This document shows, in pieces, positions 44,423 through 53,002 of a stretch of DNA of 64,000 nucleotides. Source of the DNA: Streptacidiphilus sp. 4-A2 (GTDB lineage: Bacteria > Actinomycetota > Actinomycetes > Streptomycetales > Streptomycetaceae). The stretch spans positions 2,294,001-2,358,000 of the forward strand of contig JAAFYY010000001.1 in the NCBI GenBank assembly GCA_014284505.1, read 5' to 3'. A model generated the notes under the pieces. The model ran no database searches, had not been told where the DNA came from, and worked only from the letters and a program-made list of their open reading frames with translations. Within the stretch, counting starts at the first letter, position 1; each line of letters begins with the position of its first letter. The position numbers and the translations under genes were made by a program.

Positions 44423-45665
44423 AGAAGGTATCCCCCGGCGGGAGCCGGGATGGTTCTGGCCAGCGCCTCGGGGAGCGGCTCGCCGTCCAGTACCGGCCGC
44501 AACTCATCGACGCCGTCGCGGTGTTGCGTCGGGGTGAGTGAGACGTACTGCTCGATCCGCTCGTTGAGCGTCCGCCGGAACTTCGCGTACAGCGCGTCGT
44601 CCTCGCGGATCCGCCCGGCGATCTCCACCAGGGCCGCCGTTCCGGCGAAGTCGTCCTCGGGCACGGTGTGGTCCGGCAGGACGTCGGCGAACCGGCCTGC
44701 CGTCCGGCCGAAGAGGGTGCCGCCCAGCCGGCGAACGGTGAACAGGTGGGCGTAATGCTGCTCGTGCAGGGCCAGTGGCAGACGCCCGAGGGCCAGCGAC
44801 TCGTGGAGCGCGGTCAGACCCGGGGTGAGCAGGTAGTGCGGGGTGGTCGCCACCTTCCGCAGCAGCTCGCGCTGGGGCAGGAAGCAGCAGACGGCCTGCC
44901 GTCCGGCGGCGGTGACGGTGTGCTCGCGGTGCCCGGCGAAGGGGCCGCCGCACAGCAGGACGCGTGGGAAGCGCGGCCAGTCGCGCAGCAGATCGGGCAG
45001 CCAGCGACGGAGCAGGTGCAGGTAGTCGTTGTTGTTCTCGAAGCCCAGCAGGAAGTTCTGGAACCCGCCGACGTTGATGAGCAGGTCGCAGCCGGGCTCG
45101 GCGTCACGCGGCGCGTCACGCAAGCCTTCAAGGTCCACCAGCGAGCCGGTGAGGTGCAGCCTTGCGCCGGTGTCTCCGAGTGCGGCGAACTCGGCCATCC
45201 GCTCGGCTACGCCGGGAAAGTTCTGCACCAGACTGTGTGTTGCGAGCAGGTGGGCCGCAAGGACCTGCTCGTGCGGCGTGAGCCCGCTCAGGTGGTCGCC
45301 GGCGGCGGCGAAGGAGGTGCGGGGCAGGGTGGCGCACAGGTCACGGATCCCGGTCAGCGGGCGGGTGAGCTGCCAGAAGCCGAACAGGCTGTCCACCATG
45401 ATCACCGGTCGTCCCGCCACCGCGGCCCGCAGCACCAGCTCGGCGTCCATCACCGAGATCACCTGGTCGCAGCCCGCCAGCAGGCTGTCGATCGCCTCGG
45501 GTCTCTCCTGGATCTCGTCGAAGGCGTCCGGGTGGCGGCGCGCGAAGATCGCCGCCACCCCGTCGCCGACAAAGACCCGTTGGTGCCCGGGAGCAGCCGG
45601 GAGACTGCCACCAGTTCGGCGGCCGGGCCGAAGCCGCAGTTCTGGGCGCTCATCAGGATGCGCAC
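44419..45665 (-). CDS. GT-B glycosyltransferase-like protein, frameshifted
   Basis: About 415 codons. It begins MRILMSAQNCGFGPAAELVAVSRLLPG at GTG 45665 (GGAG 8 nt upstream, 4 nt after the hydrolase stop). One indel near 45590 leads to HQRVFVGDGVAAIFARRHPDAFDEI and the rest in one frame: VISVMDAELVLRAAVAGRPVIMVDSLFGFW, LLINVGGFQNFLLGF, FPRVLLCGGPFAGH, and a donor-site-like block YLLTPGLTALHESLALGRLPLALHEQHYAHLFTVRRLGG. Two Rossmann-like halves and this block resemble GT-B enzymes such as the cytosylglucuronate-synthase-type transferases of nucleoside antibiotics. Donor and acceptor are unknown. Confidence 0.55.
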
Positions 45666-45669
45666 AGCG

Positions 45670-46491
45670 TCAACTCCGCACCGTCGTCGGCTCGGGAGCT
45701 GCGGAGAGCACCTCGACCAGGCGCGTCGCGAACGCGCCCGGGTCCTTCGCATAGCCGACGTGGCCGCCGGGGAACTCCACCGGTCGGCGGCCGAGCCACT
45801 CTGCGAGGACCACTGCTGGACGGTGCACCGGATAGCCGCGCGAATCGTGCCCGCCCGCGACCACGATTCGGTCCGCCACCATGGCGAGTGCGGCGGGGTC
45901 GGGGACGAAGCGGGTGAACGGGAGCAGCACGTGGGCCAGGAAGAACGAGTAGTTGTCCTGGAACTCGGGCAGTGGCGGCGCGGGCCGGCCACCGAAGAGT
46001 GGTTGCAGCACCCGGAGCGCCGGCGCGACGCCCTCGCGCTGGAACACCTCGTGGGCCCGCTTGAGGAGCGCCCGGTACCGATCGGCGTCCGGGAGCACTT
46101 CCATGGTGGGCGGCTCGTGCGCCACCACCGTACGGATCAGCTCCGGGTGGCGCACTGCCAGTTCCAGCGCGGTCAGCCCGCCTCCGCAGCTGCCGAACAC
46201 CGTCACCGGCTCGTCCGGCTCGGTGAGTCGCTCCAGCAGGCGGTAGGCGTCGTCGGTGTGCACCTCGACCCGCTGGTCCACCGGGGGTCCGTCCAGCGGG
46301 CTGCGTGAGATGCCGCGCGGGTCGTAGCAGATGACGCGGTGATCTGCGGCGAGGACCGCGGCCAGGGACTCGAAGACAGCCGCGTCGGAGGCGCTGCCCG
46401 GGATGAGCAGCAGGGGCCGACCCGACCCGCGTACCTCGAAGTACAGCGTGGCGCCCGGTACCGCCAGCATGCCGCGTTCCAGCGCGTTCAT
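45670..46491 (-). CDS. Alpha/beta hydrolase with Cys at the nucleophile position
   Basis: About 273 residues. Oxyanion region LLLIPGSASDAAVFESLA, CYDPRGISRSP, nucleophile elbow VTVFGSCGGGLTALEL, and C-terminal His in FPGGHVGYAKDPGAF. The elbow is G-S-C-G-G, so the residue usually Ser is Cys. That occurs in dienelactone-hydrolase-like enzymes and some inactive relatives. Start ATG 46491 (MNALERGMLAVPGATLYFEV) with CTGGAG 4 nt upstream is preferred to a longer frame. It is the first gene of the operon with the GT-B-like and methyltransferase genes. Confidence 0.85.
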   Translation of the reverse strand: MNALERGMLAVPGATLYFEVRGSGRPLLLIPGSASDAAVFESLAAVLAADHRVICYDPRGISRSPLDGPPVDQRVEVHTDDAYRLLERLTEPDEPVTVFGSCGGGLTALELAVRHPELIRTVVAHEPPTMEVLPDADRYRALLKRAHEVFQREGVAPALRVLQPLFGGRPAPPLPEFQDNYSFFLAHVLLPFTRFVPDPAALAMVADRIVVAGGHDSRGYPVHRPAVVLAEWLGRRPVEFPGGHVGYAKDPGAFATRLVEVLSAAPEPTTVRS

Positions 46492-46793
46492 CACACTCCA
46501 GGACCCGAACTGTTGCGATATCGGAGGGTGATGACAACAATACGCACAGTGAGACTGTTTTGTCTGCCTGCACTCCACTCGTGCAGCAGGACGCTACGGA
46601 TACCGACCGGTCTGCTGCCAGTCCGCCGACCGCGACGGCCTCGAACGAGGTCTGCGGGCCCAGCGTGTTCTTCCGCCTGACATGCCGACTGGGGTGGTGG
46701 TCCCGAAGCGCGATATCTCGCCCTCGTCGGGTGCTTTGGGTTGATATGCCCTAGATTGGCGTGGTCAGTGATCCCGACCAGTAGGAGTTCGCC
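46492..46793. other. Divergent intergenic region
   Basis: About 300 nt between the hydrolase start and csbD. AT-richer patches at about 46510-46550 and 46735-46760 may be the two promoters; no clear consensus is seen. The csbD ribosome site is AGGAG at 46783-46787. Confidence 0.4.
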
Positions 46794-46985
46794 GTGAGCG
46801 ACAGCGCCATGGACAAGATCAAGGGCAAGGCCAAGGAAGCCACAGGCAAGGCCACCGGCAACGACCGAATGGCCGCCGAGGGCAAAACCGACCAGGCCAA
46901 GGGCAAGGCCAAGGACGCCATGGAGAACGTGAAGGAGCGCGCCCAGGGGGTCAGGGACTCCCTGGGTAACCGCGACGACTCCTGA
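46794..46985 (+). CDS. CsbD family stress protein
   Basis: 63 residues, very hydrophilic, matching CsbD: MDKIKGKAKEATGKATGNDRMAAEGKTDQAKGKAKDAMENVKERAQ. CsbD proteins are small, abundant general-stress proteins (under SigB in Bacillus, stress sigma factors in Streptomyces) of unknown mechanism. GTG start with AGGAG 6 nt before it. Monocistronic. Confidence 0.95.
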   Translation: MSDSAMDKIKGKAKEATGKATGNDRMAAEGKTDQAKGKAKDAMENVKERAQGVRDSLGNRDDS

Positions 46986-47348
46986 GCAGTGGTCGAGCAG
47001 CTTTACCCCGGCCTCTGGCGGATTCCAGTGGTCGGGGGCCGGCCCTGCTGATCGAACGCACCTGACTCCGGCGGCCGCCCCCACCCGGTGCGGTCCCGGT
47101 CAAGGGGCTTTACGTCGCAGACCCCGCTCCCCAGCACATCGGCGTCTCGGACAGGCAGGCAGGCAGCGGAGGCCGTCCGATGCCGCATCGATGTCAAGTA
47201 CGCCATGGCCATGGCGCTGGACGATCCCGGGTTCCATCACAGCGCGTCGGCCACTGTGCCTGGCATCAGCGGGGAACTGGCCGCGCAGCAGGCCCGTCAT
47301 ACCGGCTGCTTGATACGCCCGGCCGTCTTTCCCAGTAGTCGGAAAGGT
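46986..47348. other. Gap without a recognisable gene
   Basis: About 363 nt between csbD and the convergent TetR stop. Short open frames exist on both strands, but none has similarity, a ribosome site and codon bias together. A degraded gene cannot be excluded. Confidence 0.4.
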
Positions 47349-48014
47349 TCAGGCGCGTGGCAGCACGCCCAGCAGCGTTGAGGTGAAGGAGATCCGCAGA
47401 GCGTCACCCAGGTCCAGATGGAGCACGCTGAGAGCAGGCTCGTCCGCGTAGGCGGCGAGCAGGCTGGGCGGCGGCGGAACGTACGCCGACAGGGCGCCCG
47501 CCGAGACCAGGCTCATCAGGCAGAACAGTTGCGCGCCGTCGCCGAGCTCGGGCACGTGGCTGCGCACGAGCTCGGCCATGGTCGCGAGCCGCGCGAGGGA
47601 GGAACGCTTGTGCCGCTTGACCACCTCGACCGAGACGTTGTGCTCAAGGACGCCGCCCTGCGCGCCGAAGAGGTCGCACAGCACCAACCGGCCCGCCAGC
47701 GACCGGCTGAGGATCTCGGCCAGCCGGCCCGCCCGCACTTCCGGTGCCGTGTGCGGCTCGATGCCCGCAGCCAGCTCCTGCGCCAGCTCGGCGAGCCAGC
47801 TTCCCATGGCGTCGTCCAGCAGTTCGAGCAGTACCGCCTCGCGTGACTCGAAATATCGCAGGACGTTCGACTTGGCCAGGCCCACCCGCCGACTGAGCTC
47901 ATTGAGGCTCACGTCGGCCACAGGCATCTCATCGAGCATCGCCGCCGCCGTGTCCAGGATCGCCCGGCGGCGGATCTCCCGCTGCTCCTCGCTTCGCGCC
48001 CGCTGGAATGTCAC
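47349..48014 (-). CDS. TetR/AcrR-family repressor
   Basis: 221 residues. The HTH is at about 10-60: EEQREIRRRAILDTAAAMLDEMPVADVSLNELSRRVGLAKSNVLRYFESREAVLLELL. The C-terminal domain contains GRLAEILSRSLAGRLVLCDLFGAQGGVLEHNVSVEVVKRHKRSSLARLATMAELVRSHVPEL. GTG start at 48014. It is divergent from the SDR at 48114 with three GACCG/CGGTC palindromes between, so it should repress both itself and the SDR. Confidence 0.9.
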   Translation of the reverse strand: MTFQRARSEEQREIRRRAILDTAAAMLDEMPVADVSLNELSRRVGLAKSNVLRYFESREAVLLELLDDAMGSWLAELAQELAAGIEPHTAPEVRAGRLAEILSRSLAGRLVLCDLFGAQGGVLEHNVSVEVVKRHKRSSLARLATMAELVRSHVPELGDGAQLFCLMSLVSAGALSAYVPPPPSLLAAYADEPALSVLHLDLGDALRISFTSTLLGVLPRA

Positions 48015-48033
48015 GCCCTCAGCCTAGCTTAAA

Positions 48034-48098
48034 GACCGCCGGTCCCTTGACGGGAGACCGGCGGTCTTTTACGTTGGCCTAATAACAGACCAGCGGTT
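48034..48098. promoter_or_regulatory. Three repeated TetR operators
   Basis: GACCG-C-CGGTC (48034-48044), GACCG-G-CGGTC (48056-48066) and a degenerate GACCAGCGGTT (48088-48098). The first two are also arms of a 14-bp inverted repeat, AAAGACCGCCGGTC / GACCGGCGGTCTTT. Centres are 22 and 32 bp apart. They fill the gap between the divergent start codons. Confidence 0.75.
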
Positions 48099-48113
48099 TT
48101 TTAGGAGCGTGTC

Positions 48114-49016
48114 ATGAGCGGCAACTGGACCGAGCAGCACATCCCCGATCAGCACGGCCGGGTGGCGATCGTGACCGGCGCCAACACCGGGCTGGGCTTT
48201 GAGACCGCCCGGATGCTCGCCGCGCGCGGGGCGGCGGTGGTCCTGGCCGTCCGCGACGTCGAAAAGGGCAAGCAGGCAGCCGCCCGCATCGCCGGCGACG
48301 TCACCGTCCAGGCCCTCGACCTGGCCTCCCTGGACTCGATCCGGTCCGCGGCGGCCGACCTGCGCGCAGCGCACCCGCGCATCGACCTTCTGATCAACAA
48401 CGCGGGCGTGATGTACACCCCGCGACAGACCACCGCCGACGGCTTCGAGCTGCAGTTCGGCACCAACCACCTGGGCCACTTCGCCCTCACCGGCCTGCTG
48501 CTGGACCGGCTCCTGCCCGTTCCCGGCTCCCGCATCGTGACGGTCAGCAGCGTCGGCCACCGCATCCGGGCCGCCATCCACTTCGACGACCTGCAGTGGG
48601 AGCGCTCGTACAGCCGCATCGCCGCCTACGGCCAGGCCAAACTCGCCAACCTGATGTTCACGTACGAACTGCAGCGCCGGCTCGCACCGCACGGCACCAC
48701 GGTCGCGGTGGCCGCTCATCCCGGCGCGTCCAACACCGAACTCACCCGCAACACACCCGCCGCGCTTCGGGTGCCCGCAAGCTGGCTCGGGCCGCTGCTC
48801 ACTCAGAAGGCCGAGATGGGTGCCCTGCCCACCCTGCGCGCCGCCACCGATCCGGCGGTCCGCGGCGGCCAGTACTACGGTCCCGGCAGCCGGGGTGGGA
48901 TCCGGGGATATCCGAAGCTGGTCACCTCCAGCCCCGACTCCCACGACCAGGCCGTTCAGCAGCGCCTGTGGACCGTCTCCGAGGAGCTCACCGGGGTGAC
49001 GCTTCCCCTGGGGTGA
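48114..49016 (+). CDS. Short-chain dehydrogenase/reductase (retinol-dehydrogenase-like)
   Basis: 300 residues, intact. N-terminal VAIVTGANTGLGFETARMLAARGAAVVLAVRDVEKG, DLASLDSIRSAAADL, LLINNAGVMYTPRQTTADGFELQFGTNHLGHFALTGLL and the catalytic YGQAKLANLMFTYEL. This is the RDH/WW-oxidoreductase-like SDR group with the longer C-terminus. Good ribosome site TAGGAG before ATG 48114. Under the adjacent TetR. It probably reduces a xenobiotic carbonyl with NADPH; substrate unknown. Confidence 0.93.
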   Translation: MSGNWTEQHIPDQHGRVAIVTGANTGLGFETARMLAARGAAVVLAVRDVEKGKQAAARIAGDVTVQALDLASLDSIRSAAADLRAAHPRIDLLINNAGVMYTPRQTTADGFELQFGTNHLGHFALTGLLLDRLLPVPGSRIVTVSSVGHRIRAAIHFDDLQWERSYSRIAAYGQAKLANLMFTYELQRRLAPHGTTVAVAAHPGASNTELTRNTPAALRVPASWLGPLLTQKAEMGALPTLRAATDPAVRGGQYYGPGSRGGIRGYPKLVTSSPDSHDQAVQQRLWTVSEELTGVTLPLG

Positions 49017-49330
49017 AGCGGTGGCCGAAGTTCCGCCAAGGCCGGGTGACCAGCGTTTCGCAGGTCACGCAAGAGCAGTTGACCGATTGTTGACGCAGGG
49101 CAACGGAGCCCATGGAAACAGGCAGTCCCCCGAGACAGCCCGTTCCCCATCCGGTAGGCCCCGGTGGCGAACAGGCGCAGGCAGTACGCGACGGCCGCGC
49201 GGACGTCGCCGTACTGTGGGCGACCTGCACCTGCACACGAGCCAGCCGGGAAGCGGAACGTGACCAGCCGCGCAATCGCACACGACAAACCTGGCGACAT
49301 CGGCGATCGTCCCGGGGATACTGGTCGCCC
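49017..49330. other. Gap without a recognisable gene
   Basis: About 314 nt between the SDR and the kinase. Weak frames on both strands overlap each other; no similarity seen. It presumably carries the kinase promoter. Confidence 0.4.
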
Positions 49331-50077
49331 ATGAATGAAGTCAAAGTCGTCGTCGCCCATTCCGAGCGCGCGACTCTGCGCGTCGGTGACGTGTTCTTGA
49401 AGGTGGACGCCGATCAGGCACGCATCGACGCCGAGGTCGAGGCGATGTCCCTCGCACCGGTCCCGACCCCGCAGGTCCTGTGGCGCAAGCCGCCCGTGCT
49501 TGCGATCGCCGCGCTCCCGGGGACAACGCTCGGGCGCCTCGGCGGGCCGTCGAGCGGGTCGCCGGCAGCGTGGGCCGCGGCAGGCGCCGCAGTCCGGAAG
49601 CTGCACGAAGCGCCACTGCCGCCCTGGGCGGGCCGGGCTGGCCGGAGCATCGTCGCGCTGGCGGCGGAACTCGACGAGGAGTGCGAACTGCTCGTGAGGA
49701 ACGGTGTCCTGCCCGCTGACCTGGTCAGCCGCAACCGCCAGGTCGCCGCAACCGCGCTCCGGCCGTGGACTCCGGCGTTCACACACGGCGATCTGCAGAT
49801 CGCGCACGTCTTCGTCGACCGCGACGAGGTCACCGGCATCATCGACTGGTCCGAGGCGGGCCAGGGCGATGCCCTGTACGACCTCGCCAGCTTCACGCTC
49901 GGACACGAGGAGCACCTCGACGACGTCATCGCCGGCTATGGCACCGACATCGACCTCGAAGTGATCCACGCGTGGTGGTCGTTGCGAAGCCTGCTGGCAG
50001 TTCGCTGGCTGACCGAGCACGGCTTCGACCCCTTCGCGCCGGGCTGCGAGGTCGACGTCCTGAGATCCCGTATGTGA
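49331..50077 (+). CDS. Aminoglycoside phosphotransferase-family kinase
   Basis: 248 residues, APH/choline-kinase fold. N-lobe: ERATLRVGDVFLKVDADQARIDAEVEAMSLAP. Catalytic loop PAFTHGDLQIAHVFVDRDEVTGIIDWSEAGQGDALYDLASFTLGHEEHL (H-G-D-L, with His where Asn usually stands, then I-I-D-W for Mg2+). Such proteins phosphorylate antibiotics or other small molecules, and many have unknown substrates, so a resistance role is not shown. Start ATG 49331 is chosen because the domain begins there. Confidence 0.85.
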   Translation: MNEVKVVVAHSERATLRVGDVFLKVDADQARIDAEVEAMSLAPVPTPQVLWRKPPVLAIAALPGTTLGRLGGPSSGSPAAWAAAGAAVRKLHEAPLPPWAGRAGRSIVALAAELDEECELLVRNGVLPADLVSRNRQVAATALRPWTPAFTHGDLQIAHVFVDRDEVTGIIDWSEAGQGDALYDLASFTLGHEEHLDDVIAGYGTDIDLEVIHAWWSLRSLLAVRWLTEHGFDPFAPGCEVDVLRSRM

Positions 50078-50443
50078 GTTCGCCTATGTGAGTTCGCCGA
50101 GGAGTACTACGAGTTGGTACCGGCGCTGGAGGCGGTCAGGCACGTCGACGACCTCAGCGCTGAACCAGGCAGCCCGCCTCGAGGACCTCGTGCGGGACAT
50201 GTTCGTCGTGCAGACTCCCAGGGCTGGCCGGGTGGAGCCGGTCCGCTGGCGGCCCGACGAACAGCCCGTCCGGCTGGAGACGGGCAGCAACCGGGGGGTG
50301 ACGGTGCGGTCATCGGTCACCGACACGCTGCTCCGACCATGCCCATGGATGGCGAACCGGTCCGTGAAAGGTCCAGGATGGGCTTCGGCTGGACGCCGGC
50401 CGAGGCGCCGACCGGATGGAACCGATGCTGGGATGGGTGTGTC
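50078..50443. other. Gap with short direct repeat and possible remnant
   Basis: About 366 nt. It opens with a 14-bp direct repeat, TATGTGAGTTCGCC at 50071-50084 and again at 50086-50099, overlapping the kinase stop. On the plus strand EEYYELVPALEAVRHVDDLSAE and, in another frame, NQAARLEDLVRDMFVVQTPRAGRVEPVRWRPDEQPV read like protein but have no start and no family I recognise. Possibly a broken small gene. Confidence 0.35.
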
Positions 50444-52075
50444 ATGGGCGCGAAGACGGGCGACACGACGTTGCGGGGTATCCGGCTGCTGGAGTCGCCG
50501 CTGGACAATCGTGGTACGGCGTTCACCTTGGCGCAGCGGCGTGAGTTCGGCCTTGTCGGGCTGCTGCCGTCGGTCGTCGAGACGCTTCAGGAGCAGGTGG
50601 ACCGTGCCTATGACGCGTTCCTGGCCTATGACAAGCCGATCAATCGGCATATCTACCTGCGCCAGTTGCAGGACATGAACGAGGTGCTGTTCTACCGGTT
50701 GGTCACCGAGCACCTCGAAGAGATGCTGCCGGTGGTCTACACGCCGACGGTCGGCGAGGCCTGTCAGCGGTTCAGTGAGATCTACCGGCGGCCGCGGGGG
50801 CTCTTCGTGTCGTATCCGGACCGCGACCGGTTGCGGGAGGTCATCGCCAACCGGCCGAATCGGGAGGTCGACGTCATTGTCGTCACCGACGGCCAGCGGA
50901 TTCTCGGCCTGGGCGACCAGGGTGCCGGTGGGATGGGCATCCCGATCGGCAAGCTCGGCCTGTACACGGCGGTCGGTGGTATTCATCCGGCGCGGACGCT
51001 GCCGATTCTTCTCGACGTCGGCACGGACAACGAGGAGCTGCTGGCTGATCCGCGCTACATCGGCTGGCGCGAGCGCCGGGTCAGCGGCAAGGAGTACGAC
51101 GAGTTCGTCGACCGGTTCGTCGAGGCGGTCAGGGCCGAACTGCCGGATGTGCTGCTGCAGTGGGAGGATTTCGCCACCCCGCATGCCCGGCCCATCCTGG
51201 CCCGCTACCGCGATCAGCTGCTGACCTTCAACGATGACATCCAGGGCACCGCCGCCGTCGTGGTCGGCGCCTTGACCTCGGCGGTGGCCGTGACCGGGCG
51301 CAGCCTGCGCGAGCAGCGGGTGGTCATGCTGGGTGCCGGTTCGGCGGCCATCGGGGTCGCGGACACGATCAGGGCGGCCATGGTCGCGGAGGGCATCACC
51401 GACGAGCAGGCCGGGCAGAACTTCTGGGTCATCGACGTACACGGGCTGCTGGTCGAGTCGCGGGACGATCTCAGTGCGGAACAGCGCCGCTACGCCAGGG
51501 ACGGGGATCCGGTCTCGCTGGAGGAGCTGGTCGGGCAGATCAGCGCCGACGTCCTGATCGGACTGTCCACGGTCGGCGGCGCGTTCACCGAGTCGGTGGT
51601 CAGGACGATGGCCTCGAAGGTGGACCGGCCGGTGATCTTCCCCTTGTCCAACCCGACCTCGCATTCCGAGGCGGCCCCCGCGGACCTTGCCGAATGGACC
51701 GGCGGCCGCGCGTTGATCGCGACTGGATCGCCGTACCCGCCGCTGGAGATCGACGGACGTCAGGTGCCGGTCGCGCAGTCGAACAACGTCTACATCTTCC
51801 CCGCGGTGGGCCTGGCGGTGACCGCGGCTCGGGCGACCAGGGTCACCGACAACATGCTGGTGGCCGCCGCGAAGGCCCTGGGCACGGCAGCGGCGCGGCA
51901 TGGCGCCGCCGGGACACTGCTGCCGCCGGTCGGCACGATGCGCGAGGTCGCCCACGAGGTGGCGCTCGCCGCGGCGCTGGCTGCCGTCACGGACGGGGTC
52001 GCGCCGTCGGCGAGCGAGGACGAACTGCGCGCCGCACTGCGCGCGAACCAGTGGCAGCCGGCCTACCCGGACTGA
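50444..52075 (+). CDS. maeA: NAD-dependent malic enzyme
   Basis: 543 residues, intact, long-form (MaeA/SfcA-type) malic enzyme: LRGIRLLESPLDNRGTAFTLAQRREFGLVGLLP, LPVVYTPTVGEACQRFSEIYRRPRGLFVSYPD (catalytic Tyr), LGDQGAGGMGIPIGKLGLYTAVGGIHP (catalytic Lys), FNDDIQGTAAVVVGAL (metal and NAD site), VVMLGAGSAAIGVADTI (Rossmann) and ALIATGSPYPP. It oxidatively decarboxylates malate to pyruvate. ATG 50444 fits the family N-terminus although the ribosome site is weak. No obvious operon partner. Confidence 0.95.
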   Translation: MGAKTGDTTLRGIRLLESPLDNRGTAFTLAQRREFGLVGLLPSVVETLQEQVDRAYDAFLAYDKPINRHIYLRQLQDMNEVLFYRLVTEHLEEMLPVVYTPTVGEACQRFSEIYRRPRGLFVSYPDRDRLREVIANRPNREVDVIVVTDGQRILGLGDQGAGGMGIPIGKLGLYTAVGGIHPARTLPILLDVGTDNEELLADPRYIGWRERRVSGKEYDEFVDRFVEAVRAELPDVLLQWEDFATPHARPILARYRDQLLTFNDDIQGTAAVVVGALTSAVAVTGRSLREQRVVMLGAGSAAIGVADTIRAAMVAEGITDEQAGQNFWVIDVHGLLVESRDDLSAEQRRYARDGDPVSLEELVGQISADVLIGLSTVGGAFTESVVRTMASKVDRPVIFPLSNPTSHSEAAPADLAEWTGGRALIATGSPYPPLEIDGRQVPVAQSNNVYIFPAVGLAVTAARATRVTDNMLVAAAKALGTAAARHGAAGTLLPPVGTMREVAHEVALAAALAAVTDGVAPSASEDELRAALRANQWQPAYPD

Positions 52076-52391
52076 TCGAGGCGGCGGCAACCCCGCTTGC
52101 TCCACCTTGAGCCCGGTGTTCGGAGAACGTCGCCATCCGGCAACATCCTTCGACCACCGGGCGGGGACAGTCAGCTGATGGCGGTGCGCCCGGAGCGGCG
52201 GCGCGCCCGGTCGGCGGCCGTCTCCAGGCGGTGTCGGCGCTCGCCGGTGGGATCGAACGTGAGCTGATGGTGGATCACCACCCAGGGCCTGGCGTGGGCG
52301 CGAGCCGCTGCCATGGAACGCGCGTTCACTCCGAACGAGAATTCGCTACCCGCTCGGGGAACCGTCCGATTTACGGATCCGTCCAAGGGCT
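52076..52391. other. Gap without a recognised gene
   Basis: About 316 nt. On the minus strand a 71-codon frame (52171-52386) contains ARPWVVIHHQLTFDPTGERRHRLETAADRARRRSGR, which looks protein-like, but I cannot match it to a family and its start region has no clear ribosome site. Possibly a small hypothetical gene. Confidence 0.35.
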
Positions 52392-52832
52392 ATGAGGAGA
52401 GTCTTGATGTGGGCCGTCGTCGTGGCGGCGGTGCTGACGGTCGGACTGTCGGTGAGCGGGTGCGGCAGTCCGGGGGCGTGCCCCATGTATGAGGTGCAGA
52501 GCAGGTCCGTGGTCAACGCCCATGCCTACATGGCCGCGCACCCCGGGCTCGTCGCCGAGATGGGGGCCTGCCTCGGCGCCCCGGCAGTGTGCGGAGCGAC
52601 GCAGGCCGAAGCGCATCTGGTGCCGGTCACGGTCGCTGACGGCTCTATCGATGTGGGCGATCTGCCGACGGGCCGACCGTGGGTCCGGGTGGTCCTGGTT
52701 GATGCGTCCGGTCGGATCGTGCTGGACGTCACCGGCAAATTCACGGTCACCCACAGCGAGGTGGCCGGGTGCCCGAACACCAGCTTCACCGGCGGTACCG
52801 CGGTCGTCACCGCTGAGGGCACGTTGTCCTGA
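52392..52832 (+). CDS. Putative secreted lipoprotein
   Basis: 146 residues with a type II signal peptide: MRRVLMWAVVVAAVLTVGLSV followed by lipobox SVSGC (Cys 24). The mature part has several further Cys (ACPMYEV, GACLGAPAVCGATQ, AGCPNTSF) that could pair, and a beta-rich middle (RPWVRVVLVDASGRIVLDVTGKFTV). No family recognised. Anchored outside the membrane. AGGAG is not close to the ATG; the sequence before it (GGGCTATGAGGAG) offers an alternative frame only. Confidence 0.75.
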   Translation: MRRVLMWAVVVAAVLTVGLSVSGCGSPGACPMYEVQSRSVVNAHAYMAAHPGLVAEMGACLGAPAVCGATQAEAHLVPVTVADGSIDVGDLPTGRPWVRVVLVDASGRIVLDVTGKFTVTHSEVAGCPNTSFTGGTAVVTAEGTLS

Positions 52833-53002
52833 GGACCGGGCCGGGCGGGCCGGTGACGGTGCGGTCGACCGCGACGGCGGCCGGGGTGCAGGGCCTGGAC
52901 GCGGGCGGTGACGGTGGCCGCGATCTCCAGCTGCGCCCGGCAGCGGACATCGTCGCGGGTCGGGCCGTGGTGGCGCGGGTGGTGACGGGTTGCGTGCCTG
53001 CG

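Noticed and set aside
49112..49330. N-terminal extension of the APH-like kinase
   Set aside because: The upstream 73 codons are Pro/Arg/Gly-rich with no kinase similarity; ATG 49331 fits the N-lobe.
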